Shown: positions 15,735 to 23,167 of the stretch, one piece after another
How positions within the stretch are numbered: the stretch's first letter is position 1
Layout of the letters: every line of letters begins with the position of its first letter
The notes under the pieces: model-generated
What the model saw: the letters and a program-made list of their open reading frames with translations, nothing else
Told to the model about the DNA's origin: nothing
Database searches by the model: none
Position numbers and translations under genes: made by a program
From: JASSUD01 sp031963365
GTDB lineage: Bacteria; Pseudomonadota; Gammaproteobacteria; Burkholderiales; Burkholderiaceae
NCBI GenBank assembly: GCA_031963365.1
Contig: JASSUF010000017.1
Span: 1-23,167 of the forward strand
Direction: 5' to 3'
Length of the DNA: 23,167 bases

Positions 15735-18314
15735 TTAGATTCCACGAAAAAAATCCAAAACAGTGAAATAAATAGAATGTGCAAACGATATTAATGTTCT
15801 GACAATTTTACCATGTTCGATATAAACACATCCATATTTTTTGTTTGTTTGCAGTATACGAAAGGCTTGCGGGTCTCTAAATCTCAATATAATATATTCT
15901 AATGGGCTTAAAGTAATATCAGTGCCTTCATTAAATAAAAATTCGGCTAGGGGGTAATGCTTTTCTTTTATGGAAATATATATAGGGGTATTTTTCCCTG
16001 TATATAAAGGAGGATATTTGTAGCTTATATCCGTATCCCCTATATGCCTATTATTCTTGCCTTGCTTAAAAAGAAGTTTGGCTAATTCTAATCCTTTCTC
16101 TTGAGGTTTTATATAACACGCGGCATGTAAGAGTGTCATGCCATTTGGGGTGGATTGGATGTCAAAGGGGATATTTTGTTCTTGCATTTTTTGTATTAAA
16201 TAGCTTGCAATTTGTATTCTATTTAATCCATATCGCCGATTTGCTTTAGATGTAGAAAAGTATTGTGCATCAATAGCTGATACCGCTAGCTCTGTGGCTG
16301 TTTTCCCGTCATGTAGTATAGGAAGTCCTGGGCCTTTTTCATTGAGGTTGGCGCCTTTTTCAACTAATAACTCAACCATTTCAAGGCAGCCAGTTTGGAC
16401 TGCTTTATGCAGGATATTTTTAGGTAAATCCTGAATGGATGTTCCGTTATTAAACAAATAATGGGCGATGTGTACATTCGCATTCTTAACGGCTTGTTCT
16501 AGCGCTGCAGCTTTATCTAAGGGCTCTATATGCTGTTCCATAGATGCAGCTGCAGACTGTACTACTGAGACTTTTCCAAGTTTTACGATTTCTGTTAGTA
16601 CAGCTGGTATGCGGCTTTGTGCAGGTAACCATCGTAAGCAGGCCAAAATATGAGCGGGGTTGGCTTGCAGCCATTCTAAAAACTGTGTTTGTATGAATTT
16701 GCTTATCTGGATATTATCGGGGTGCGCCCAACCTGCTTTCAAGATACCAGCACGCTGGAAGTGTGCCGTAGTAATTTGTGCATGAGGGCCTGCTTGTTGA
16801 ATCAACTTTAGTATATTGAATCCTTCAAAGATTTGCTTAGAGGTTTTACCTCCGTAAGTACGCGCATCTTGTATCAATGCTTTAAATTCAGCACGTGTAG
16901 AAACCCACTGTGGATATAACCAATCAAATTGATTATCAGAAACGGAGCCTGTATTGCCTGTGTTATGCAATATGCGCAGTGTTTTACGGTAACCCACTTT
17001 TTCGGCTAGCTCAATGACCGTATACCCTTGAGCACGTGCAGTAACATCTGCGCCTTTTTGAAGCAGTAATTCGATCATTTCATACTGTTTTTTTGTTATG
17101 GCAAGATGTAGCGGCGTATTTCCGTCCTCTTCACCGACGTCGTTTTCTCGAGCGTAAAGAATTGTCGGATCATGTTCAATAAATAAAGTAGCTAACGGTA
17201 TCTGCAATGCAGGGGGGCGCACATAACAGGCGACATGCAGCAGAGACATACGTTCAGGCTTGCACGAGGTATTAAATGGAATATTCTGTTCTTGTTCCTT
17301 GCGGATTAAATAGATAAGAATATTTATTAAATTTCCTCCTTTTTTTCGAGATGCAGTGGAAGAATAATACTCAAAGAAATTCATGGAAAGTGCCGATACA
17401 GCTACATCTATAGCCGTTTTTCCTTCGTGCGATGACTCAATGCTTACTCCTTTATCAACAAGTAACTTGACGACTTCAAAGCAGGCGTTGTTAATTGCTT
17501 TATGTAGGGTATTTTCGGATAAAGGTATTCTGTGCTGTACCATAAATTCAAATACAGATTGCACAAGTGACAAATTTCTATGTTTTGTCGCCTCTGTAAG
17601 TAAAAATGGGATGTCTCCTCTTTGGGTGGGTAGCCACCGTAAGCAGGCCATAATAGAAGCAGGGTTTGCTCGTATCCACGCTAAAAACTTATTCTGAACA
17701 AATTGACTGGTACTGATCATATCAGGGTAAATCCAATCTTTTTGCAAGATACCTGCACGCTGAAGGTGTGTAATGTTAATTTGAAAATTTGGGTCTGCTT
17801 CTTGAACAGACTTCAGTAAATTCAATCCATCAAAGATCTGTGTAAAGGTTTTGCTTCCATACCGGCGTGCATCATCTATCAATGCTGTAAATTCTGAATG
17901 TGAAGTAACCCACTTTGGGTTGAGCCAATCATATTTTTTATATAAAGCATGGTAGCCTGCTTTACTCAATTGAATAGATTGCCCCTCTGTTTGCATGGTT
18001 ATTAAAGCTATTTCGAAGGGAGTAAAGTGTGATAGAGCTTCGATAAGGATAGTGCTTTGTATTTCTGGTGGGAGCCTCAGTTTTTTTGATAAAAGATATT
18101 CTTCTGGTATTTTTTTTTCTACTACGAGGCGTTGCTTTTCTGGTAGCCCATGCAGTGCTAAAAAGATTGTTACACGTTTTGATACAGTATTTTGGGGCGA
18201 GGTAAGGATTTCTTTTATGTTATTTTGGGCAAGTGAAGTCTGTGCGGACCTTGTAGGGAGTAGGGTCGTGGCTAGGGCAGCATTAAATCTGGATATAGAG
18301 CTCAAAAAGGTCAT
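15735..18314 (-). CDS. 859-aa F-box-like / ankyrin repeat protein, candidate effector
   Basis: Residues about 79-130 (LRLPPEIQSTILIEALSHF, then EIALITM and a Trp at 130) resemble an F-box. Ankyrin-type units follow, e.g. LHKAINNACFEVVKLLVDKG, NTPLHLAITKKQYEMIELLL and LHKAVQTGCLEMVELLVEKG. The protein contains an internal duplication: YDWLNPKWV at 128 and FDWLYPQWV at 463 each start a unit of about 335 residues (F.ALI.DAR.YG.KT, QRAGIL, ACLRWLP, then ankyrins). The C-terminus has a hydrophobic patch (ISFAHSIYFTVLDFF). No Shine-Dalgarno site is visible before the ATG at 18312-18314, nor in the duplicate. In other intracellular bacteria F-box/ankyrin proteins recruit host ubiquitin ligase components; that role here is inferred. 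About 35 residues found in the broken copy are missing from its first half. Confidence 0.85.
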   Translation of the reverse strand: MTFLSSISRFNAALATTLLPTRSAQTSLAQNNIKEILTSPQNTVSKRVTIFLALHGLPEKQRLVVEKKIPEEYLLSKKLRLPPEIQSTILIEALSHFTPFEIALITMQTEGQSIQLSKAGYHALYKKYDWLNPKWVTSHSEFTALIDDARRYGSKTFTQIFDGLNLLKSVQEADPNFQINITHLQRAGILQKDWIYPDMISTSQFVQNKFLAWIRANPASIMACLRWLPTQRGDIPFLLTEATKHRNLSLVQSVFEFMVQHRIPLSENTLHKAINNACFEVVKLLVDKGVSIESSHEGKTAIDVAVSALSMNFFEYYSSTASRKKGGNLINILIYLIRKEQEQNIPFNTSCKPERMSLLHVACYVRPPALQIPLATLFIEHDPTILYARENDVGEEDGNTPLHLAITKKQYEMIELLLQKGADVTARAQGYTVIELAEKVGYRKTLRILHNTGNTGSVSDNQFDWLYPQWVSTRAEFKALIQDARTYGGKTSKQIFEGFNILKLIQQAGPHAQITTAHFQRAGILKAGWAHPDNIQISKFIQTQFLEWLQANPAHILACLRWLPAQSRIPAVLTEIVKLGKVSVVQSAAASMEQHIEPLDKAAALEQAVKNANVHIAHYLFNNGTSIQDLPKNILHKAVQTGCLEMVELLVEKGANLNEKGPGLPILHDGKTATELAVSAIDAQYFSTSKANRRYGLNRIQIASYLIQKMQEQNIPFDIQSTPNGMTLLHAACYIKPQEKGLELAKLLFKQGKNNRHIGDTDISYKYPPLYTGKNTPIYISIKEKHYPLAEFLFNEGTDITLSPLEYIILRFRDPQAFRILQTNKKYGCVYIEHGKIVRTLISFAHSIYFTVLDFFRGI

Positions 18315-18431
18315 GATGTATACGCTGTGGGTTTATATGCGGGTTATCCCTATATTTTTTAACAGGTCTTGGCTGGATGTCTAGGCAGCTTTTTTGCACT
18401 TATTTTATGCGCAATGGCTGTTTAGTCCTGT

Positions 18432-18460
18432 TGCATACGCTAACCCGTTACTGTGTGCAA
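18432..18460 (-). promoter_or_regulatory. Possible promoter of the ankyrin gene
   Basis: On the minus strand TTGCAC and TATGCA are separated by 17 bases. The other ankyrin copy has TCGCAC and TATGCA at the same spacing. The -10 element is a weak match, so this is tentative. Confidence 0.3.
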
Positions 18461-18523
18461 GAGTATGTGTATTTGGAATAGGTCATTTAACGGATAACTG
18501 AATATATAGCTGTCTCTAAAATT

Positions 18524-18564
18524 AAAATGGCTGGATTCTGTGTGAAACAGAATCCAGCCATTTT
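18524..18564 (-). terminator. 17-bp perfect terminator hairpin
   Basis: AAAATGGCTGGATTCTG (18524-18540) pairs perfectly with CAGAATCCAGCCATTTT (18548-18564) over a 7-base loop. The stem itself supplies T-runs on both strands. It lies about 85 bases past the stop of the minus-strand gene at 18650 and probably ends the propeller/155-aa operon. Confidence 0.75.
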
Positions 18565-18649
18565 TGTGTTTGTAATATGCTTGCCTGGTGTAGATAGGTT
18601 CTTCCCTTATAATTATTTATCAAACCTTTTAAAGTCTGCCCGTTCTATT

Positions 18650-19117
18650 TTATGCCATGCGTAGCATAGGTCTTTTTCTAATAGAAGCGGTAGTTTCTTT
18701 TGCGGAATCCCTTTTGCATCTCGCATTGAGTAACTGCATGTGTTGAAATCTATTTTCTGCTTCTTCGCGTGCTTTATCTATATTCGTAATTAGAACTATG
18801 AGAGGGGACATAAAAGAAAATGGTATCATAGGCCATAGTAGAAGCGATAAAGAGGTGATGGGAGTTAAATATGAAAAGAATATTGCAGTAAAGATCCCAG
18901 ATAGGATAAATGCAGTTATAGAAAATATTAAAATATTTTTTAAAAAATGAAGAAATATATAATCGTATTCTTTTAATTTCTCAATTTTGCTTTGCAATAT
19001 ATCTTCGGTGATTATTTCATTTTCAGGAAAGTAGGGTCTGGAGGCTAAAAGTGGAATCGTAGCCTGTCTCCATAGATAATTGTGTGGAGAAGACCAATCT
19101 GAAGTAAAGGTAAACAT
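18650..19117 (-). CDS. 155-aa membrane-hairpin protein, family member 4
   Basis: Same family as 3706-4173, 4313-4795 and 4798-5279. ATG 19115-19117 has AAGGCGAG just upstream. Order: MFTFTSDWSSP and YLWR at the N-terminus, PYFPENEIITEDIL, two hydrophobic segments (about 59-81 and 86-111), a charged amphipathic helix (KAREEAENRFQHMQ), and a basic tail (SIRKRPMLRMA). It starts 27 bases after the propeller gene (19145-20641), so they form an operon. The collapsed propeller relic upstream of the other family members keeps the same order, suggesting that the two proteins work together. The hairpin may place it in a membrane, possibly host-derived; this is inference. Confidence 0.75.
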   Translation of the reverse strand: MFTFTSDWSSPHNYLWRQATIPLLASRPYFPENEIITEDILQSKIEKLKEYDYIFLHFLKNILIFSITAFILSGIFTAIFFSYLTPITSLSLLLWPMIPFSFMSPLIVLITNIDKAREEAENRFQHMQLLNARCKRDSAKETTASIRKRPMLRMA

Positions 19118-19144
19118 ATAGCTCGCCTTATGGTAAAAAATATA

Positions 19145-20641
19145 TTATGAAAGCATGCTAAATCGCACAGACCTTTGTGGAAGAGGCGGTATGAGTTGTG
19201 GATATAGACTGTTTTCAACAGGGATAATTTTCCATATGCGATTATCTGCTCCGACAACTTGCAGTTCATTTTGAACCCAGTGTATGCGCTGAATAGGGGT
19301 TAAGGGCGGGTCTAGCCGTTTTCTTTGGAATTCTCCAGATTCTGTGGTGAGTCGTAATAGGGTGTGCCCTCCTTCAAGTACTGCTAGCCAGCGCTCGCAG
19401 GTGGAAAATTCAAATTGAACGGTATTCGTTGTAGTTAATGCAAAATGGCTTTGTATTCTTCCATGCTGACGGGAGTAGAGCCACATGCTGGCTTTTTTAA
19501 TAGCGTCTTGTGGATGTACTTCTGCTAAGAGTAGCCATTTTCCTCGCGGAGATATTTTAAGTTCGGTTATAGAGGCGGGTTTATTCGCGACAGAGGGTAT
19601 GGCTGTGCTAGTAGGTGGTGCGCAAGGCTCTATGTTTTTTTCAATTTTGCCTGTTTTAGTAGACCATTGTTTAATGGTTTTTCCGTCTACTACGGTAAAA
19701 AAATGTTTTTTATCTGCTGAAAAGACACTGGAAGCAATGGTGCCTTTAATGTACATAATTTTAGATGGTTTCGGTTTTATCGCTTCACGTGTGGGTTCAA
19801 AGTGCAGGGTTATGCGCTGATAGGTGGCTTCCTCTGCAGGCTCTTGCATTTCTATGGTTTCTTCTTGTGCTTGTTCCCACTGTTTAGGCGCTTGTGCCGG
19901 CTCTGTGTATGGGAGCGGAATGTTTTCAAGAAGGTCAGATTTTTCAATTGTATTTTTTGCAAAAACCACTCCGGTGCTAGCTGCTCCTATAGTTAGTAAA
20001 ATGGTTGCAGAGCCCGTTAGCCATATTGGGGCGATTAAAAGTGTGCCTACTTTCACTAGTGCGCCTTTCCATAATATGCCGCTCACTATCGCAAAATCTC
20101 CTCCCGCTAGTAAGAAACCCGTAATAGTGGATGCCAGGGCTGCAGGGCGTGTAAAGTCAAGGTTTGCATCTTTTTTCCTCAACAACGCCATTTGCTCTGC
20201 AAAAAATGCTTTCATTTCTTGTGAGGAAAGCGTTTCTACCTGAGGGATCATGAGATATTTACTCTGTGGACAAAAGCTAAACTCTTCACATTGCTCTCCT
20301 GGAAAGCGTTTTACAGGCCCTTCTGTATTAGCGGGTTTCCATAAAATTTCTTGTTCTGCATTACGCCAGGCGTGCCATTTGCCATCTAGTGAAGTTTCCT
20401 GGGGCTCTATCTCGGGCTCAGCGGGTGGTATGGCTTCTGCGGTATTCACAAACGGTAGGATGTTTTCTACGAGATTCGCTTGCAATTCAACGAAATTTTG
20501 CTTACCTGGTGCTTCTCTTTGCTGAATTTCAGTGCGTCCTACACATGTATGGATGCGGTTTGTGATTTCCCTCTGCGTTACATTTAGTAGAGGATGTTGA
20601 AAACTGCTGGCTTGCATGGAGGAAGAGTTTCCAATATTCAC
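19145..20641 (-). CDS. WD40-like propeller protein split by a membrane segment (498 aa)
   Basis: GTG 20639-20641 has AAGGAG 5 bases upstream; the relic at 5337-5506 preserves the same start. The N-terminus is Ser/Gln-rich (MNIGNSSSMQASSFQHPLL). Propeller-type strands occur at about 84-135 (SLDGKWHAWRN, EEFSFCPQSKYLMIPQ), then a hydrophobic region of some 70 residues at about 160-228 (STITGFLLAGGDFAIVSGIL onward), a Glu-rich linker, and further strands from about 290 to the end (FSADKKHFFTVVDG with IKQWSTKTG, ISPRGKWLLLAEV, ADNRIWKIIPV). So a membrane segment appears to separate one or two blades from the rest. Paralogs: 7673-8710 (truncated), 5337-5506 (collapsed) and, more distantly, 9234-10844. 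Probably a membrane-anchored protein-binding scaffold; partners unknown. Confidence 0.75.
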   Translation of the reverse strand: MNIGNSSSMQASSFQHPLLNVTQREITNRIHTCVGRTEIQQREAPGKQNFVELQANLVENILPFVNTAEAIPPAEPEIEPQETSLDGKWHAWRNAEQEILWKPANTEGPVKRFPGEQCEEFSFCPQSKYLMIPQVETLSSQEMKAFFAEQMALLRKKDANLDFTRPAALASTITGFLLAGGDFAIVSGILWKGALVKVGTLLIAPIWLTGSATILLTIGAASTGVVFAKNTIEKSDLLENIPLPYTEPAQAPKQWEQAQEETIEMQEPAEEATYQRITLHFEPTREAIKPKPSKIMYIKGTIASSVFSADKKHFFTVVDGKTIKQWSTKTGKIEKNIEPCAPPTSTAIPSVANKPASITELKISPRGKWLLLAEVHPQDAIKKASMWLYSRQHGRIQSHFALTTTNTVQFEFSTCERWLAVLEGGHTLLRLTTESGEFQRKRLDPPLTPIQRIHWVQNELQVVGADNRIWKIIPVENSLYPQLIPPLPQRSVRFSMLS

Positions 20642-20979
20642 GATTTCTCCTTTTGGAGGTGGAAATACAGGGATAGATAGAAAACGCTGTAATCTAAAAT
20701 CGTGATTTTTATCATAAAAAGTAGATTTTTCTGCTACGGTTTTTTATGGATACATTTTTTTGAAAATCTATTTAAAAATAATGTTTTTATCTTATTTGGT
20801 TTAAAAAATGGGTGTGTCTATAGCGTGTGCTTGGGTAGAGGCGCAAGTAGGTGCTGAAGAGCGCCTATGCTGGGTGCGCATAAAAAAGTGCCCCAATATT
20901 GAAGTGCCCACCAAAAGTCAGATCTGATATTCAACTTTTGCTGAGCACTTCAATATTGGGGCTCGTAGCTCACCCAAAC
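20642..20979. other. Intergenic region between two minus-strand genes
   Basis: No gene. The part next to 20642 is shared with the upstream region of the relic at 5506. A long hairpin lies at 20890-20962. Confidence 0.5.
20890..20962 (-). terminator. Long hairpin ending the large coiled-coil gene
   Basis: GCCCCAATATTGAAGTGC (20890-20907) and GCACTTCAATATTGGGGC (20945-20962) are perfect 18-base complements; an inner CAAAAGT/ACTTTTG pair extends the stem. On the minus strand ACTTTTTTATG follows, as in a Rho-independent terminator, 18 bases after the stop of 20980-22680. The unusually long stem could also be a small palindromic element. Confidence 0.65.
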
Positions 20980-22680
20980 CTATGCGTAATTATTTTTTTT
21001 CCCGTTTCTATATTTTTTAATAAGAGCTATTTCTTCGGGGCTTAATATAAGAACAGAGTCATCGTCGTCGTTTTGTGCTGGTGCAAAGGTGCTTTTCTTT
21101 GCTACTACAGGAGATCCCGGGTCAGAGCTGCTATCAGAAGAAGGCGAGGTGCTTCTAGATAGGCCTGGCATACTTCCGTCTGATGTGTCTGAGCCTGTGG
21201 AAATAGTTCGTGCTCTAGGCTGGAGCAATGTGGTATTTGTTGCTGGAGTATCTTGTATTACTTCCATCTCTGGCGAGCTAGTCAGTGCCAATTGCGGCAT
21301 ATTAGAGCCAGTAAGTTGAAGCAGCAATTCTGGGGAGATATTGAGTGCTCCGCTTTGTGCTTGTGCCAGAAATAATGTGGTGATTAGTTGCTGATGCCGT
21401 TGCATGGCTTCCATTCGGGCCGCTATTTCATTGATTACACCGACTCCTACTGAGAGGTCTTCGCGTATAGATCCAAAACCTTCCTGAACTTCTTCTTGCA
21501 CCTCTTCGACGGTGGTTTGGAAACGTTTTTGGGATTTTTTTATATCTTCGCTAGCGTCAGCTATTTCATTAAGGGCTGCTACTCCCTTCTGCATATCTTG
21601 CTTAATTTCACCCGTTTCCTGAAGTAGTACAGTTGCTCCTGTGCGTAAATCTTGTTTGATTTCGTCAGTATGCTGAATGATGGCTTTAGAAGTTTGATGT
21701 GTGGCGTCAGCTAATTCATTAAGCGCAGCTACTCCTGTGCGCACATCTTTTTTGATTTCACCCGTTGCTGAATTAATCTGATCAGTTTGCTGGATAATGG
21801 TTTTGGAATTATTATAAGTGTGCCAAATAAGTTTGCGGAGCTGATCAGAAATATCAGTAAGGGGGTTCATAATCTTTTTATTGAGCTCGTTAGCATAATT
21901 GGTTTTCGCATGATGCCGATCTAGGATCGATGCAGCGATAGCGTTGTATAAAAAGAACGAAGTAAAAATAGCTAAGGGAACGCCACAAGCCACTAATGGC
22001 GAAACGACCAATAAGCCTGCCTGGATAGTACCCGCCCATATGGTGCTAAGACCTAGCGCACTTCCTAAAAGTCCTTTCGTTCTTGGCAAGGTAATGAGGT
22101 ACTCTATAGTGGAGAGGGGTCTATTGGTTCGTGCTATTAATTGTGCCTGCAAATCGGTGGTGCTTTGATCCAAACCCATTAATTCATGCTGAAAATGTTT
22201 TCCTTGTATAGCCTGTGGACCAAAAGGCACTTCCTCAGGTTCTTTATCCCATGCAAGGTAAATAGCTTGCTGCACTTCAGTGGTTGGTTTTTGCGCTGGA
22301 TTTTCTGCGCACTCATATAATTGTTTAATGATACTAGTACTGTTTACTAATAAATTACAACTTTTATAGAGGGCTGCTTCTCGTTGCTGTCTATCTTTTT
22401 TGGATAGCCAAAAATCATTATAAAACCGTTCAAAGCGTGTATTTTTGTTTTTTTGCTGATCCGCTGTAACCAAGCTGGCATCTTGCTGCTGGCCGCCTTT
22501 TTTCGAAAGCCAGTCATTGTATTGTGATTCAAAATATTTGTCTTTAAAAGCATGTTTTTTTAATTCTTCTTCCATGGGAAGAAATAATGCTTTTTGCTGA
22601 TCAAACATTTTCTTTGCCCCCTGATAGGGCAAGCTGAAGAAATGCGCAGCCATATCAGGATTGGGTTTAAACGTTCTCAT
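20980..22680 (-). CDS. 566-aa membrane-hairpin / repeat coiled-coil protein
   Basis: I start it at ATG 22678-22680 because GGAGG lies 7 bases upstream; an in-frame TTG eight codons earlier is less likely. The N-terminal 190 residues are helical and charged, with a repeated FYNDFWLSKKDRQQ / QYNDWLSKKGGQQ segment. A hydrophobic hairpin follows at about 205-245 (ALGLSTIWAGTIQAGLLVV). Next come three related units of about 45 residues: GEIKKDVRTGVAALNELADA, GEIKQDMQKGVAALNEIADA and, more diverged, SIREDLSVGVGVINEIAA. The C-terminal 100 residues are Ser/Pro-rich (SRSTSPSSDSSSDPGSP) and end in a basic tail. The layout echoes the gene at 60-1394. The helical repeats recall chemoreceptor or tethering coiled coils, but I see no signalling-tip motif, so I assign no function. 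Confidence 0.75.
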   Translation of the reverse strand: MRTFKPNPDMAAHFFSLPYQGAKKMFDQQKALFLPMEEELKKHAFKDKYFESQYNDWLSKKGGQQQDASLVTADQQKNKNTRFERFYNDFWLSKKDRQQREAALYKSCNLLVNSTSIIKQLYECAENPAQKPTTEVQQAIYLAWDKEPEEVPFGPQAIQGKHFQHELMGLDQSTTDLQAQLIARTNRPLSTIEYLITLPRTKGLLGSALGLSTIWAGTIQAGLLVVSPLVACGVPLAIFTSFFLYNAIAASILDRHHAKTNYANELNKKIMNPLTDISDQLRKLIWHTYNNSKTIIQQTDQINSATGEIKKDVRTGVAALNELADATHQTSKAIIQHTDEIKQDLRTGATVLLQETGEIKQDMQKGVAALNEIADASEDIKKSQKRFQTTVEEVQEEVQEGFGSIREDLSVGVGVINEIAARMEAMQRHQQLITTLFLAQAQSGALNISPELLLQLTGSNMPQLALTSSPEMEVIQDTPATNTTLLQPRARTISTGSDTSDGSMPGLSRSTSPSSDSSSDPGSPVVAKKSTFAPAQNDDDDSVLILSPEEIALIKKYRNGKKNNYA

Positions 22681-23120
22681 ACATCCCACCTCCACGCCAT
22701 TCAATTAGGCGTATTGCATGTTGGAATATTGAAGCTACAAATCATGCACTATAGAGGGGTGGGGTGTATATTTATATACTATAAACACTGTATTTATATT
22801 ATGGTATTACAGTGTGCTTGCCATGCAGATCTGTTTTGGTATTGGTGGTTTTTATCACTTACTTTTAATTTTTGGTTTTAGAGTTTTTTTAAGCAGGTTT
22901 TAAAGGGCTTAGTGGCGTGCGTGTTGGGGTTCCTTCGTCACCACAACCTACAGTGCTTTTGATTAATTCAATAGTTTATGGGGTAATTTAAGAGGCCTCT
23001 GCATAAGCTTTCTCCATATTCAAATAGGCTTACTTCGTATGGCGATAGCGGTTCAATGGAGTAGGGTGGAGAGGGAGATTATTCGGAGTTTTCTTAGTAA
23101 GAAAATGCTGAGTTTTATGG
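22681..23120. other. Intergenic region before the intron-like sequence
   Basis: No convincing gene. It contains a small palindrome (ACACTGTA at 22785-22792 and TACAGTGT at 22808-22815), a single arm of the dispersed repeat (22919-22960), and GAGGCCTCTGCATAAGC (22993-23009), which looks like an insertion-sequence end but has no partner in the window. Confidence 0.45.
22919..22960. repeat. Dispersed repeat, single arm (copy D)
   Basis: GCGTGTTGGGGTTCC, then CACCACAACCTAC and GTGCTTTT, matches the left arm and start of the spacer of copies B and C. The second arm is absent. Confidence 0.5.
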
Positions 23121-23167
23121 GTGCGCCCAGCATGGGCGCAATCTTGGAGGTGCAAGTCCTCCCGTAA
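23121..23167 (+). mobile_element. Probable 5' end of a group II intron (cut by the window edge)
   Basis: The sequence starts GTGCGCCCAGCATGGGCGC, with the GTGYG that begins bacterial group II introns and an immediate hairpin GCGCCC/GGGCGC. A second hairpin follows, GGAGGTGCAAGTCCTCC. This arrangement is common at group II intron 5' ends. The reverse transcriptase and 3' end would lie beyond the window. Confidence 0.65.

Larger units (their letters stand above)
18315..18649. other. Intergenic region upstream of the ankyrin gene
   Basis: No gene. About 150 bases match the region upstream of the other ankyrin copy (14612-14765). It holds a putative promoter (18432-18460) and the terminator hairpin of the minus-strand gene at 18650 (18524-18564). 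Confidence 0.55.

Noticed and set aside
16468..18384. Plus-strand frames opposite the ankyrin genes
   Set aside because: Antisense shadows of the ankyrin repeats; they recur because the gene is duplicated.
19485..20525. Plus-strand frames opposite the 498-aa propeller gene
   Set aside because: Antisense shadows; the minus frame has a good ribosome site, paralogs and an operon partner.
22993..23009. Insertion-sequence end (GAGGCCTCTGCATAAGC)
   Set aside because: It looks like an IS terminal repeat, but there is no transposase and no second end in the window.

Overview
The window is AT-rich (GC looks to be a little under 40 %, judged by eye) and holds no housekeeping, RNA, phage-structural or metabolic gene. 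It carries proteins with features typical of host-directed proteins of intracellular bacteria: ankyrin repeats behind an F-box-like segment, WD40-like propellers, small proteins with a paired hydrophobic segment (like chlamydial Inc proteins), and proteins joining a membrane hairpin to a coiled coil. Many starts have good Shine-Dalgarno sites (AAGGA, AGGAG, GGAGG), which argues against Bacteroidota such as Amoebophilus. I infer a symbiont or parasite of protists or arthropods (Chlamydiae, Legionellales or Rickettsiales/Holosporales-like) and cannot fix the taxon.

Layout. 60-1394 (+): membrane-hairpin/coiled-coil protein. 1553-2958 (+): a cassette of a 119-aa membrane protein followed by a broken copy of a larger membrane protein. 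2959-3705: an interrupted palindromic repeat with a MITE-like insertion and a leader relic. 3706-5506 (-): three tandem members of a 155-160-aa membrane family (one frameshifted), preceded by a collapsed WD40-like gene. 5937-7290 (+): an intact second copy of the first cassette (115 aa + 273 aa). 7673-8959 (+): a frameshifted propeller/membrane gene fused to the tail of a third copy of the 273-aa family. 9234-10844 (+): a coiled-coil/propeller gene with one TAG codon. 11000-11500 (+): coiled-coil protein. 11620-14587 (-): broken copy of the ankyrin gene. 14814-15304 (+): membrane/coiled-coil gene with a frameshift. 15735-18314 (-): intact 859-aa ankyrin protein. 18650-20641 (-): the intact propeller + 155-aa operon. 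20980-22680 (-): large membrane-hairpin/coiled-coil protein. The right edge enters what looks like the 5' end of a group II intron.

Nearly everything exists in two or more copies, one intact and one decaying, and the copies often include upstream leaders and downstream terminator hairpins. The window therefore looks like an effector-type island that grows by segmental duplication and loses copies by frameshift, nonsense mutation and deletion. No enzyme or secretion machinery is present, so any joint function (presenting proteins at a host-derived membrane) is inference.
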